DNA of 64,000 nucleotides from Ananas comosus (GCF_001540865.1 NC_033623.1:594586-658585); one strand, 5' to 3'; positions 1 through 12,650 are shown, numbered from the stretch's first letter. Numbers and translations are program-made. The notes: a model not told the origin generated them from the sequence alone.

Positions 1-212
1 TTAAAATTTAAAATACATTATTTATCTTTACAAACTTAATAAGTATATTTTGTCTGGTTTATGTAACTATAAATTTATAGAAGTAGTAATTAGTCTTAAA
101 TATTGTATTGAAAAAGTCACCAAATGACATAAATCAACCAAATAAAAAAAAATTGGATACTTTCATTAAAATTTTAATAGTCTCTCGTACTCTATCCTTC
201 AAATAAGTTAGG

Positions 213-582
213 CTAAATTATATAAAACCTTATGTCAAAATCTGATTTTTCATTTTCTTCTTGTCATTTAAAAACCTACACTTTGCCCCCTTGTAAAAAA
301 AAAAATGTTCACTTCGTCCTCTGCCATTAGTAATCCGTTAGGATTCTGTTTATAAACTATTATTATATATTTTTTTATGTCAAAAATGTCCTCAGCCTTC
401 TTTTTTGTAAACATGATGAGGGTCAAAATAGTGAGGGACAAAATGATCATTTTATCATCACAATTCATACCGTACTCTTCTGTGAATATTTTTATTTTAT
501 AAGAAGGAAAAGTGTAGATTTTTAAATAACTAGAGAAAAAATAAAAAATCGAGTTTTGACAGAAAAATTTTCTGTAATTTAG
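213..582. mobile_element. MITE with long terminal inverted repeats
   Basis: About 85 bp at each end are imperfect reverse complements: the left end starts CTAAATTATATAAAA and runs through TTTAAAAACCTACACTTT, and the right end is its inverse, ending TGTAATTTAG. AAATAAGT-like sequence flanks both sides (201-209 and 583-591), a plausible 8-9 bp TSD. No coding capacity. The remaining sequence of 1-828 is AT-rich and I see no gene in it. Confidence 0.6.
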
Positions 583-828
583 AAAATAAGTAATATATAT
601 TTTTACTAATTGAGTGGATGCGTTAACCATGCATGTACATGAAAAGGAGAGCCCGGCGTAGGATGCGTTAAAACTACAAAAGCCTTCTCTTTTGGTAAAG
701 GACTAGTGCAGGTACTTTTCCCCCGGAAAACCAAAGGAAAGCTTCGTCTTACTGCGATCTGGTGATGAACTCACTCAGCTGAAAGTTATTAAAAGAAAAA
801 AAAGGTCCATTTTCTCCAATTCGAAACC

Positions 829-3492
829 ATGATATCCGGCTTCCTTGATTTCTGTCGGCGCTTGTTGGGAGGGCAAGATGAAGAGAATCAAGAGGGGGGC
901 CGCCATGGATTCGAACGACGAAGCAGCTCCGGCGGTAACTCTTCGCCGCTGCAAAGAGAGAGTTCGCAGAGGAGATCACCGGTGCCGGACGCTTCCTTTG
1001 CTTCTCCGTCTCCGGCGAGAGCTCAGCCTCCTCATGCCGCATCGGCCGGTGCAAAAGCTTCGCCGCAATTAGAACCTCCTTCATTTCATCCTCTCTTGTT
1101 TCTTCGAAGCCTTATTCTCCTTCCTCATCTTCTTCATCCTGCTTAACTCCTCCTTTATGTACAGCTCCTTTTGCTTCTCCGTCTCCGGCAAAAGCTCAGC
1201 CTCCTCGTGCCGCATCTTCTGCTCCTCCATCAACAGCTTCTTTTTGTTCGCCGTCGAAGGTTTCTGTGGATAATTTGCCGCTGTTCGCTAGCGAGAAGTC
1301 GTCGGAACCGCCCCAGTTTGATCAGCGGAATAAGATCGGTCAGCTCCCGCGGTACGAGATCCCGGAGCATCTGCAGGAGCAGATCAAGAACGATGCCGTG
1401 CCCCAGGTGCTCAAAAGGCCCTTATCGCCATCCACTTATGCTGATTACTTTGCCGCTCTGCTTTACGCAGAGGACTACTACTGTGAGGTACTCTTATCAT
1501 ATTTCATTGTCCTAACTACTTCCGAATATCATGTGATCTTTAGCGAATGCAACTCTGCTTGCTGTTGTTGGATATTCCTTTCGAGGGCGTATTTTGAAAG
1601 CTTTTTTGTTAAGACTCGCGATTTGTCGAACAACTTGGATTTTGCAACTAGGAGCGTCACGGTTCAGACTGAAGATTCTGCTCGTAGGGCCACCGAAATC
1701 TCATCTAGGTTTCCTACTGTCGTGTGTCCTCGATTGGCGCTGCCGATGATACTTCAATTGTCGACTTTAGTATTGAGCGAAAGGTTTACACCTATAGGTT
1801 CTGTATTGCAGGTCGATCCTGCTACACACTAGTATTCCCGGAAGTTCTAGACATTGGTGTTGATCTTTCGCTTCTTGAGTAGGGAGAAGCTTAATTCAGA
1901 GCGACCATACAACTCCTCCTTCATAACGATTATCTTGCGACCCTTGGTGGATTCATCCCCTTATCGTTAGTTGCAGCTGCAATCAAATATTCATACCGAG
2001 TGTGAGTTAGATCGACAGAGATTTAGATACTTCTAATATCTTTAATAGTATCTCGACATTGACTCCTCATAACAGCATTACAATAGGTAATCTATATCCT
2101 ATCACTTTGCTCTTTATAGGAGTTCCAGTTTCAGTTTTCTTTCTCTCTTTACGCTCTTAAGCAGCCTCCTATTCCATCAGTTCCAATTTAATGTTCCTTT
2201 CCGTTTTTTGGTTATGTAATTTGCATTTCAACAGAAATGGAGCGATTTTTTGTTGCTTGATGTCACGCTGGAATTGCGCGGAAGGGACAGCTTCAAGATT
2301 CAGAACTCAGCTGGAGGCAAGAAGAACAATAAAAGTAATGCTCAGAAGGATAAGCCCTTTGTAGCTTTTGAGATCGGTTCAGTTCCTGAGAAGCGGCCGT
2401 ACCTCCTATCAAGGGATCATGTGCTTCTACGACCTGCCGGGAAGAAAACTGAACCTTTCCAGGTGCATCTCTCAGGATCTTCTTCTTCTTATTCTTCTTA
2501 TTCTTAGATTGGACTCAAATCTTTACACTTACAGTGGCTTAGTTCGTGTCGTGGATCTGTTTAGTGAACTTTTGTATCATTGCCAGGGAATCCTGTTCCG
2601 GGTCGAAAAGAGCAAATGGGTGTTAGCCGAATTCTCAGACGATTTCCACAAGCAACACTCACCCTCGAAGAAGTACGACGTTAGCTTCTCCTTCAACAGG
2701 GTTTGCTTGAAGCGGTCTCACCAGGCGGTTTCAGCTGCAATGGATCCTTTCCTCTGTAGCATCCTTTTCCCCGACCCACCGCGTAACCCATTTCTCGGAC
2801 CCATCCGTAGTTCCGATTTCACCCAGAACGACCGAAAAAGTAACATGCTTGCGATAATAGGCCGGATTCTACGTCTGAAAGGTCCTCAGCCTTATCTTCT
2901 ACTCGAAGGGCCTCTTTCACAAGGCATGGAGAAGCTGATCCAAATAGCTATTCTCCAACTCTATGAAACCTGTTCCAATAATAGAATCCTTGTATGTGCT
3001 CCGAGAAACTGGACATTGGATGCACTAACAAAAAGCCTGCTAAAGGATATCCCAGAATCGAGAATGTTCCGTGCTAATGCGGCATTTCGAGACTATGATC
3101 TCGTCCCGGATGACGTTATGCCGGCGTGCTTGTTTGAGGGGGAGTGCTTCACTTGTCCACCACTGGCTGAGCTTAAGAGTTTCAGGGTTGTTACCTCGAC
3201 CTTCATCAGTTCATATAGGTTGTATGCTGCTGGAATTGGTGCAGATCATTTCACTCATATCTTTCTCGTCGACGCGTCTTATGCTACGGAGCCTGAAACT
3301 ATTGTGGCTTTTGCAAATCTTGTGGGCAAGACTACGGCGATTGTGGCGACAGGGTCGGCACAGGAGAGTCCGGCGTGGGTGAGATCGGATATTGGTAGGA
3401 GAAATGGATTGAAGAAGTCGTTCTTTCGGCGGCTTCTTGAGATGGAGCCCTACTCTCTGCGTGATCCTATGTACATTGCCCATATCCAGTGA
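829..3492 (+). CDS. SDE3/MOV10-type RNA helicase paralogue, truncated and catalytically degenerate
   Basis: Four exons: 829-1048, 1165-1487, 2235-2462, 2587-3492; phases agree and give about 558 residues. Residues from LPRYEIPEHL (exon 2) through CPPLAELKSFRVVTST and HIFLVDASYATEPE align by eye with plant SDE3, an SF1 helicase of RNA silencing. The Walker A loop, GPPGTGKT in active SDE3, reads GPLSQGME here (2908-2931, about residues 365-372), and motif II DEAG reads VDAS (3268-3279). The protein stops shortly after motif II, so the second RecA domain is missing; SDE3 is about 1000 residues. The N-terminus (MISGFLDFCRRLLGG) is Ser/Pro-rich and carries a 46-bp direct repeat (998-1043, 1171-1216). 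The first intron (116 bp) is my inference, from the change of frame, a pyrimidine tract and TGTACAG at 1164. An ATPase/helicase role is unlikely; a binding or decoy role, or a relic, is possible. Confidence 0.78.
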
Positions 3493-4483
3493 ATTTCTTG
3501 TGAAAGAATTGATGCGATTATGATACTTACACCGACGGATTTGTGTACAAGTGTGCGGCGAGTCGTGATGCTTCTGATAGCTGGTATAGTAGAGTGGCCT
3601 CCATAGAAATGTTGTGTAAACAGTTGCTACAGTTCCAGTAAATGTGTGTGGTTTGTGCTGAATAATAAACTCGTGCATATCTAATAATAACTTGCTCCAT
3701 ATGATGATTTCTCATGTGATTGAAAGCTAGTAGTTTTATTTTTGCCTCTTGAAAGGTCTTAGCATTTATGAAGTCGCACTCATCTAATTATCTATGAAAT
3801 CTTATGTACTTTTCGATAAGTAAAAAAAAAATGTGAATAAAATATTCATGCATCTAAACACACTCGAAATCTCAATATTAAGTACTTTCTGATAGATTGC
3901 GCAAGTGATTTTTTGACCTTTCAAGAGATTTCCCCAAACTTTCGCCAAGGTACCAGGTTGTTCCAGAACCTTCCAATTGTTATACAATTGGACAAATAAT
4001 TAATCTGTGCATTCCTTCACCTAGCAGTTTTTCTGGACATCTTATTCTAGGTCTTTGGAAATGAAAAAGTTAGGGATCAGATTATAGAGGTGCAGGATCC
4101 CTGGATCAATGTACCCATAGATGTAATGCCTGTCCTAAATTTAATGCTCATATTTGACACATTTCATTGATTTCAACAACCGCAGAATGAGTAATCACCC
4201 GCACTTGTATAAAATGATGAACATCTTCAAGCAAAAACAATAAAAACATGACACTCAATGCAACAGACTACTATGCTTCAAATTTCAAAGAAAAACCATA
4301 TTGAGCATAACTAAAATTAATGATCAGGCTTTAAACTGCCAATGGAACCATCACTCACTACATTCATCACATCGAAAGACGCAAGCAAATCGACATCCTA
4401 ATTGGCCAAGTAGTACAATGCAAATGCGTAAGCATTTGGCATATTTAGAGTTGAGAATAAGCCGAGAAAAGGACTTTTTGCTC
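3493..4483. other. Convergent 3' intergenic region
   Basis: It separates the convergent helicase-like (+) and prefoldin (-) genes. AATAAA at 3664-3669 is a plausible poly(A) signal for the + strand gene. Nothing else recognised. Confidence 0.5.
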
Positions 4484-6943
4484 TCATGAACTTGCGGAGG
4501 CTTGCCTGAGTTTTGCTTGTAATACCAGTCCAGCTTCATCTGCTATGCTTTTCTTTTTCGAAGCCATCTGCATTCAACGTTGAAGAAGTTACAAGGTAGC
4601 ATAGTAGAGAAAAATGTTTCACAATAATCTGAAGAAAATGTTCTTGCATAGGATGAAGAAAATAAGTTAAGAGTCAATAAACACCACAAGGCGACAAGTA
4701 TTTCACCGAACCTTCTTTAAATAGAACCTTATGCATGATTTTCTATGAGTATTACAGAATAGCAAGTCAAGAAAACTGCACTAACAACATATAAAATAAC
4801 CTACAAATGCTAAAGCACACTCTTGGAAGCGAAAATTCATGTGAAAATTTTTTCTTACAAGAAGTTCAATTTTATTTTGATTGCGCAAAAAAATAGTAAT
4901 GTTTGGGTCATAACTTAGTGCATTTGAGTAATGAGCTGAGATTCCATTGCCGGTTTAATTGTTTGCTTTTATATTGTCCTCACCTTTCCTTAACCGGGCT
5001 TACACATGATGAAAATGTGTACAACTGACTTTCCCTCTTGATTGGCTTTACCCAAATATATTATCACTAGTACAGAGATGTACAATCATGTGTAGAGAGT
5101 AAGAATGGTAAAAAATGAGACAAGAAGCAAATTGTACATATAATGGGCTTAAATCAATGACATAATTACAGTCTACATAGCAAGAAGACAAATCCTTTGA
5201 CAGCCAATAAAAACTGCTGCACAAACCATAACACTGGATAAGAGAAAATATATTAGGCATGAGACGCCTTTTTTGGGTTACCTGTTGACATAGTTCATCT
5301 GCATGAACTGAAGCAAATGGTGGGAAAAGAACTGAAAATACCCATTACTAAGCATACAGCATTCTATGCCTATTCAAAGACAAATAACTAAATACTTGAT
5401 ACATCAAGGGTCTTCTTGTTGTATAAAAAGATATGCAAGTCTCTCTAAACTATCGAGTTAAGTATAGCTTTTGGAATAAAACAATCCAATGAAAAGCTGG
5501 CGGTTTTTTCAGCGAGCAAAAACGAGTCATAAAAAGTATTGCTCACAACGCACAAGATGGAATCACATACCTCAACGAGCTCATCAAAATTAGACTTCAA
5601 TAAATTGATTTTCCGCTCACAATAGTCTTTGCCTTCGGCCATGGTTTTCTGCATTAACAAGATAGGTAATTAACCTTACAGTCATGCAAGAAAGGTTTTC
5701 CAAGTCAAAGACATAAACATTTTAAGGTATCAAGACAAAAATGACCTTGACATCCTTTACAATGGTATAGAGGGATCAATTCATGAAAGGATAACAGTTG
5801 TCTGATAAGGGTGGAGAACAGGGTATCGTAAATTATGCATTTATCCAAATCAACCGAGCATTTGCAAAACTAAAATTCAAGCAGCAATAGCCCAGAGAAC
5901 ATCTAACCATATAATTAACTAACAAATTTCACAGGAAAAATTAACAATTGGATAAGCCCCAAAGAATCATAGTCGATAGTTCACAACAAACACAAACACT
6001 TTTACAGGATTGATTCATGACAACACAACAAAAGAATAGATTAGAAACCGCAAAACCCAAAGAACATTTTCCTAAAGAGAACTTCATCCGTTTAACTTTC
6101 GCTAAATTATTTCGCTAAAGAGAACTTCATCCGTTTAACTTTCGCTAAATTATTTCTCATTTCAATCTTACCCAGAAAGCATGATTTAGTTAAAGAAAAA
6201 CCTTACTAACTATCTAATGTTACTATGTCAACTAATCTTTTATTGAGGTCTTCTGCACCAAATCAAAATTTCTGCGCCAAATTTAGTCGCCTGCACCAAA
6301 TGAAACTTACAGAAAACAGATCTTTTGCATCAAACAAAAGTCAGTGCCTTTACTTACATCAAATTAAAACACCATGATTAGGCTTTTTTGTACCAAATCA
6401 AAAATTTAGTTGCTTGCACCAAATGATACTTGTATAAAGCAGATTTTTTTCCACATCAAATCAAGCAACAAAAGTTACAAAACCTAGCAGCGCTTTTCAG
6501 GTTTCCACGATCACAAGATGAAAACTTTGGGGGTATTACTGACAGAGGGGAGGGGGAACCTCGATGAAGTATCCGGTGCCGACGTCGACGAGGACCTTAT
6601 CGGCGTCATCTAGGGTTCCGGGGACGTAGAGCGAGGCCGTTAGCGGCACCAGGAGCTTCTTCCCTGCGAAACCAACAACACGTTAGGGTTCCATCTAGGG
6701 TTTCGATCGAGAGGGGAGAGAGACGGATGGGTCACCATGGGGGCGGAGGGAGAGGTCGTGGAGGGCGGCGGCGGCGGACTCGAGGCGGGAGGCGGCGGTG
6801 CGGATCTTGGCGAGGCCGTCCTGGAGGAGGTTGACCTCGAGGTCGGTTTGCTCCTTCAGCGACCGCAGCTGCTCCACGCCCATCCTCTCCATCTCCGGCG
6901 CCCTAATCACCCCCGCCGATCCCCCTACCCGCCCCGTCGCCAT
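4484..6943 (-). CDS. PFD5: Prefoldin subunit 5 (prefoldin alpha class)
   Basis: Four exons on the minus strand: 6943-6736, 6663-6560, 5648-5571 and 4567-4484, giving 157 residues; plant PFD5 is about 151. Prefoldin is a cytosolic hexameric co-chaperone that passes unfolded actin and tubulin to the chaperonin. Exon 1 has the N-terminal helix ([20 protein letters not shown]), exon 2 the beta-hairpin core ([20 protein letters not shown]), and exons 3-4 the C-terminal coiled-coil helix ([20 protein letters not shown], then [20 protein letters not shown]). All joins are GT-AG and keep frame. The start follows a GAA-rich 5' leader and precedes a Gly/Val-rich stretch as in other plant PFD5 proteins. 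Intron 2 (about 0.9 kb) carries a 43-bp tandem repeat. Identification is firm; expression is not visible here. Confidence 0.95.
6072..6158. repeat. 43-bp tandem duplication in PFD5 intron 2
   Basis: Two head-to-tail copies of a 43-bp unit beginning CTAAAGAGAACTTCATCCG, essentially identical. Intronic, with no effect on coding. Confidence 0.85.
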
Positions 6944-6960
6944 GGACGATCTACAGCTCG

Positions 6961-6993
6961 AGGAAGAAGAAGAAGAAGAAGAAGAAGAAGAAG
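6961..6993. repeat. (GAA)n microsatellite in the PFD5 5' leader
   Basis: About ten GAA/AAG units just upstream of the PFD5 start codon. Read on the gene's strand it is a TTC-rich pyrimidine leader, common in plant housekeeping 5' UTRs. Confidence 0.85.
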
Positions 6994-7102
6994 GGATCAG
7001 AGACTAGCAAAAACTCGAGTTTTGATAGAGCCCACAGAGTAGAGTGTGTATATATATATATACTTTTTATTATAAAAGTTTGTTATGAAATATCAAGTAG
7101 CA

Positions 7103-7174
7103 GCCCCTATAGCTCAGTGGTAGAGCGTCAGTCTTGTAAACTGAAGGTCTGTAGTTCGATCCTGCATGGGGGCA
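7103..7174 (+). tRNA. tRNA-Thr (anticodon UGU)
   Basis: 72-nt cloverleaf. The acceptor GCCCCTA pairs with TGGGGGC and the discriminator is A. The D arm has AGCTCAGTGGTAGAGC. The anticodon stem TCAGT/ACTGA encloses loop CTTGTAA with anticodon TGT. The T loop is TTCGATC. No intron and no encoded CCA. A T-run (Pol III terminator) follows from 7175. The T stem contains one T-G wobble. Confidence 0.96.
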
Positions 7175-7986
7175 TTTTTCTTTTTTTTATTTTTTTATTT
7201 TTTTATTTTAAGATGGTATTATAGTCAACTTATTGATATAACCAAGTTAATCCATGTTTAGCAACCTGTTGGCGGATGATCTGGCTGGAAAAAAAATAAC
7301 ATAATTTTTAAGAACCAATCATTTGACTTTTTTTTTACTACTAGATGACTTCGAGACGTGAGCTGACTTTTGCAGCTCTTAGTGACTTAGTTTTGAGTGA
7401 GGAGTAGTAATTTTTCTATGATTTTTCTTTTTTATTGTGGTTGCCTTCAATATTTTTCAAGACTGCGTTCTAGCGAGATACTGTTTTTCTCAAAAAAGAA
7501 AAAACAATCTAGTTAAGATCTGAGCTTCATATCAGAAAACAAACTGAAATCCTACTGCTACTCACTTACTGCAACTAGAAACATTGCACAGGTTACTGAC
7601 ATTTCATTGTTAACTTCTTCAAATTCGAACATCATATTCTTCAAAAATGCTAAACTGAAGCAACTCTATCATTCTTCAAAACAAGTTTTCTACTATGTTT
7701 AGGCAACACAAATAACCTTTGCCAGCATCTGACATTGTTGCTGCAGTTGCCTACACAAACATCTTCCAATAGAAACATCTAGGACAAAATGTTTACCTTC
7801 ATGTCAGATTACTCCAATCAGCAAACAAACAGTGAGACTATCAGAAAAGAAAAGCGAAGTTTTCTATCATGAAGATTAATGTGTAGCCAAAAACAGCAGT
7901 TTCTGTGGCACATACAACTTATGACTGCGAGAAGCATCATCTCGAAAGATAAAAATAGTTCAGGTCACAAGCCAGAACCCATGTTC
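7175..7986. other. Intergenic, no feature seen
   Basis: AT-rich spacer between tRNA-Thr and the 3' end of the BolA-like gene. It contains T-runs and probably the BolA 3' UTR. No ORF, tRNA or repeat recognised. Confidence 0.5.
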
Positions 7987-8937
7987 TTAGGCATTTGATG
8001 GCGCCGACTCCTGCGGAGTTCTCGCAACGATGGAAATGGCATGGAGTCCAGATTTCAGCTCATCGCCCAAAAGATCGTACACCATCCGGTGGCGTTTCAA
8101 GAGGCTTTGCCCGTCGAATTTCGCTGAAACAACCTTGATGTTGAAATGGGTCTCGTTTGCGTCCACCCCCTTAACACCTGCGTGCCCGGAATGCTGATAC
8201 GAAACATCCTCTACTTCCAGCACACTGGCTTCCAATGCGGCCTGCAGCTTTTGCCTGATTCTACTAGCCCTCGATAGCGCGACAGCGGTTCCCCGTGAGC
8301 CCATTTTGGTTATCAGGTATCTTAGACCCTACATGTTAAAACAAAATGGTCAGAAACTCTCCGTTATCGGAAAATTGTTAACACCATGAACTTTCGATTT
8401 TCATATGAAATACTCCACTGCGAAAATTCTTCCATATTATTTCTCCACAACCGATTCGTCTTAAATCGAATATACAAATCATAAATTTGAACAAGGCAGC
8501 AACAAAGTAGAAATAATATACTTATATGCAATACAGGAGAGTTTCTGTTCGTGCGGCGGATCTATTGCGCCGCTGATTAGGCTTTAAATGGGCATCATCA
8601 AATTTATGTAGCTGAGTTCTATTTTTCTGAGAACTTTCCTATGCATGATGCCAATAGCAAATTTTATGTTAATTTTATGATTAATTTCGGTTCTCTTTCT
8701 CAATTAAAAAGCGAAAACCCTAATATTTTGGCACCAAATAAATTGACCCCTTGGTATGGTTTGATGATAGGGCACAAAATAGATTGGAGATGGGAATAAA
8801 TCCCTAATAAGGGATTTAAATTTAGCGTTAGAATCTGAATAAAGGAGAGATGAGGGACTTACACGAAAGAAGCAAAGCAATAGCCCTTGTGTTGAGAAGA
8901 GACCTTGGGTTGGGGGGGACGAGAAGAGCCTGGGCAT
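7987..8937 (-). CDS. BOLA1: BolA-like protein, BOLA1 type (probable organellar)
   Basis: Two exons: 8937-8863 (25 codons) and 8328-7987, giving 138 residues. BolA proteins pair with monothiol CGFS glutaredoxins in Fe-S cluster handling; plant BOLA1 is organellar, reported mainly in the plastid. The BolA fold is clear: VEDVSYQHSGHAGVKG, then ETHFNIKVVSAKFDGQSLLK, then RHRMVYDLLGDELKSGLHAI, with the invariant His of RHRMVYDLL. The donor CGT|GTAAGT and acceptor ATGTAG|GGT join in frame. This adds 33 residues ahead of the internal Met at 8304, rich in Ser, Leu and Phe and poor in acidic residues, consistent with a transit peptide. Without the first exon the ORF would be blocked by TAG just upstream. 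The exact targeting is inference. Confidence 0.9.
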
Positions 8938-9039
8938 ATGTTGGATATTAATTTTTTTTAAAAAAAAAGATAATACAAAATATAATAGAAATTATAAAAA
9001 TAAAATGAGTGAATTTTTTTTTTTTTTTTTTTAAAGAAT

Positions 9040-9064
9040 TGCGGTGAGCGTGGATCGAACACGC

Positions 9065-9107
<43 letters not shown>

Positions 9108-9112
9108 CCCGC
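9040..9112 (-). tRNA. tRNA-Phe (anticodon GAA)
   Basis: Reverse complement begins GCGGGGATAGCTCAGTTGGG. The anticodon loop is ACTGAAGAT with anticodon GAA, the T loop is TTCGATC, and the acceptor closes with CACCGC plus discriminator A. It is the standard nuclear plant tRNA-Phe form. A long T-run on the plus strand lies beyond its 3' end in the opposite sense, so termination relies on nearby shorter runs. Confidence 0.95.
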
Positions 9113-9538
9113 AACTTTGTTTTTAATTTTCGAAAAATGTTTTAATTTTATTTAATCTGTTTTGTCAAACAAATAATAAAAATTGAAAAATTTCAGTTTC
9201 GCAGCACAAACGAACAGCGGAAAAAAAGTAATTTTTCTCTGAACTTTAGTTCACTTCAACCTGGACTTCACATTCGGCGAATCAAACAAGCAAATCTCTT
9301 GAACTTAGATTTTTAGTCAAATAAAGACATAGGATTGGACTTTGCAGGGATTGTTACCCTAATAATTATGGTGTACTGTAAAGACACAATATGCTCAACT
9401 GCCTCGGAAAGGATGGTCTCTTAAACTATTTGATAAAATTTAGAAGATTTAATCGCTTAATTTAAAAGTTCAGAAGTTTATTTGCAAAAATGCTGAAGTT
9501 CAAGGTTTCCTTGTACAATTTTTCTTTTTCCTGATGAA

Positions 9539-9591
<53 letters not shown>

Positions 9592-10062
9592 TTATTGAAT
9601 ATGGTATTATCAGAATCAATGAAATGTTAATAAGATCAACCATTTTGTCTTTTTTTAATCTTTCTTTGTATCTTGTCTCCAATCCCATACATCCTCATAT
9701 AAATTACAGATAACAATTTTATTTGTACATTAAAAAGTTACAAAAAAAAAAAACTGCCTGAAAAATGTGTCCAGTTGAACTCAACCACCAGTTTCTTATT
9801 TCTACCCATTTTTTTGTAACAACTTTGATCTTATGAAAGCAAAATAACTCTTACTGGAAAGATTCTCATGAGAGCTGGAACAGCACTAATGTCTAATGCA
9901 CTATATTACAGAACCATTTTTCGAAGTTAATCCAGTACATCATACATAAGCTTCTGGTCTTTGGATGAAAAAACTTAGATGCACAAGACATAAGCAAAAG
10001 ACATAACCTGAGAGAGATATCTAGAACCTACAATTTGATACCAAAACCAAAAAAAGACGGCT
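9113..10062. other. Intergenic with (CT)n microsatellite
   Basis: AT-rich spacer between tRNA-Phe and the 3' end of the EAPP-like gene. A perfect (CT)n tract occupies about 9542-9588. No gene recognised. Confidence 0.6.
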
Positions 10063-11416
10063 TCAGGAGTTACTAGGGATGACATTGAAGAAATGGTAGA
10101 CCTCCTCTTCGTCGAGGACCCCGACCTCAGTTGAGCAAACTGAACAGCATACCGGCCGGAATACCTCTTCCTCGGGCTTACCAGAGTCACTACGGGCTTT
10201 CGACTTCTTTCCTTTTCGTTTCGCAGGACGCAGTATCTGGTCGGTCCTAACCTTGCAGTTGCGAACAAACATGGCCCTGTACTGCGTCACGTATTTCTCG
10301 TGCCTGTAATGGGAAGAACAGGGAACACGACGAGGGAATTAACATTCTCGATGTGAACAAAACATTCAGAATTAGCAGTGCTTTACGTGATCGTACCGTC
10401 GACACTTACTCAGAAGTTACAAATTTATCACAATGTTGATAAAGCCTTCGGGCCATCGATAATATTTGCAGCAAGATCGTGCTGACGTCGGTCAGAGAAA
10501 AATGAATAGCTATCGACGGTCGGTCATTATTTTGACTTAGACTACTGTTATGTGGAGATTTTAGATTATACAATTTCAACTAATATTCTATATTTAGTCA
10601 CACTAGTATATGTCAAATATACAACATCTAGTTTATATTTTGTTATGCCTCACTGATACATAATCAGAATACTACTAACCGTACTAGCGTATTCAATACT
10701 CTAACAGACATTCGTAGTGACGGGAAATCATACCTCTGACAATCCAAGCATAGGGTGGTGAAACACGCAGGGCAGCTAAGAATAGCATCGGAGCTCCGGC
10801 CTTTTCGTTGTTTATGAGCCCATTTTTCGTCGATATCATCAATATTTGGATCATAGAACTCGGGTTTGACGGAGTAGTCTATCTCATCATCACTAGAAAC
10901 TAAGAACCATAAAAGCAAATGTCAAAAAATGGCCAAAATAATATCCAATCATTGTGAAAGCGATGCAATTTCAGGATTCCAGTGAAGCGAGTTTCTTGGC
11001 CATTTCATAGAACTTCAAATAGCAACTACATAAGTGCAGTCTTCATCAACTAACAACATAAGTGCAGTCTTCATTAAACTTAAAATTACCAATTAGACTC
11101 AAATGAGGCATAATTTCTTGGGCTTTTATTCTTTACAACTCAAGAATTACCTGGTTGAATTTTCTTTTTGGTTATGACTTCAGAAAACTGGACCAAGGAA
11201 CTTGGAGAATTCAGGTTGCATATACAAATTTGTTATCTCGGGTGTTTTCGCGCGAGTGTTTGAAGTCAAAAATTGAAAGATTGAATAGTAAAATTAAAAT
11301 TTTGAAAGACCGAGCAGTGGATGATACGTAGTTCAGGCAAGTTCTATACGGTTTTACCCAAATTTAAACAAACTAATTACCAAAATAAATAATTGCTACA
11401 AGACTGACTTCAAAAN

Positions 11417-11460
<44 letters not shown>

Positions 11461-11784
11461 TATTAGCCATATTTTCAAATTTTATTTTTTTCGAGTAAAT
11501 TACCCTTACAACTTCTCATTCAACACTCCCTTCAACATTGGTTGCTTCTACAAAAATCACAACCCATCTCAATTCAATATTTTCTGGCTCTTATCTTACA
11601 CCTACTTAACACTTGCAAAAATTTTAGGCATGATGTGTAAAAGAAAAACGTAGAAAATAATAATAATTATAAGATAAAAGAAAAGAAAATAAGCCAAAAA
11701 AAAAAAAAAAGTACCGAATTCGGCGTGATTATCTGGTGCTTCTTCGGTTTCCATTGGCTGCTTCTCTCGCGAGCCCTCCTCCAT
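10063..11784 (-). CDS. EAPP: E2F-associated phosphoprotein (EAPP) homologue
   Basis: Three exons on the minus strand: 11784-11715, 10899-10734 and 10303-10063, giving 158 residues. Human EAPP binds activator E2Fs; the plant homologue's role is not settled. The diagnostic C-terminal domain is intact: FYDPNIDDIDEKWAH, then CPACFTTLCLDCQRHEKY across the exon 2-3 junction, then RAMFVRNCKV and a final Cys set (VCCSVCSTEVGV). The four CxxC-type pairs suggest a zinc-binding fold. The N-terminus (MEEGSREKQPMETEEAP) is short and acidic. Joins are GT-AG with phases 1 and 2. Intron 1 holds a poly(A) tract of about 38 bp with an N at 11416. Confidence 0.9.
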
Positions 11785-12650
11785 TTTTCACCTTCGTTTT
11801 CGCTTCCCACTCTCTTTGCATTTTAGGGTTCGATTAGAGGATTCAAGAATGAAAAAAGAGAATAGTGGACTGGGCCGGGTCTCAGTTTGGTATCCAAACC
11901 CGGTATCTTTTAGCCCGATATGTTTCATGGCCATATCGGGCCTGGATTTGGGAACGATTTGGTGCCGGCGCTGGCAATTCAGCTCGTTGTCCGCGAGTCA
12001 GCTCGCTGTTAAACTATTTAGAGATCCGGTGGTACCACGTGAACAAAATTACGAAAATTAATATAGAGTTTTATAGATCAACTATAGGACCTATTGCACC
12101 ACTTGTTCTTGAGCTTTTTATTTGTATATATATTCAATATTCTGAACGTTAAAGCCGATTCGCTTTTGTTCTTGTTGTGCTTTATTGCATACATTTGTGG
12201 GACGGCCGTTTAAAAGCTTAAGCTTTTGGACAATGTTGCAATTTTGGTTTTGATAGCGAGGCTCGAGACATTGATGCTATGTTAGGGAGGAAATTAAATG
12301 AGAAAATGAACGCAACAGGCTTCAAACTCGAGATTTATTGTTCTGATAGCATGTTAAAAATTACTTCTGCGAAAATAGAATGATGGAACTAAAAATGTGA
12401 ATGCATCAGGTGGAGGTCATAACTTTTTACTCGAAAACTGGAACTAAATTGAAGTGTCTATGAAAGTTTATGGTGTTGAGTATTCATTTTGAAAGTTAAA
12501 GAACCAAAGTAAAACCTGACTAAAAGCCTAAGGTCTATCAGAGCATCAACACACTCTTTCACTGTGCATGCAGGGTGATACAATGTGGTCCTAAACTGAG
12601 AGGAAGGATGGGGGGAACAGCATAGATATACACAAAGCATTTCGTTTAGT
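11785..12650. other. Intergenic between EAPP-like and hexose transporter genes
   Basis: It contains the EAPP-like promoter/5' leader (minus strand, near 11785-11830) and the transporter 3' UTR (toward 12650). No TATA box or gene was identified with confidence. Confidence 0.45.

Noticed and set aside
749..1084. Minus-strand 111-residue ORF opposite the helicase-like first exon
   Set aside because: Antisense to the better supported exon; no recognisable motif.
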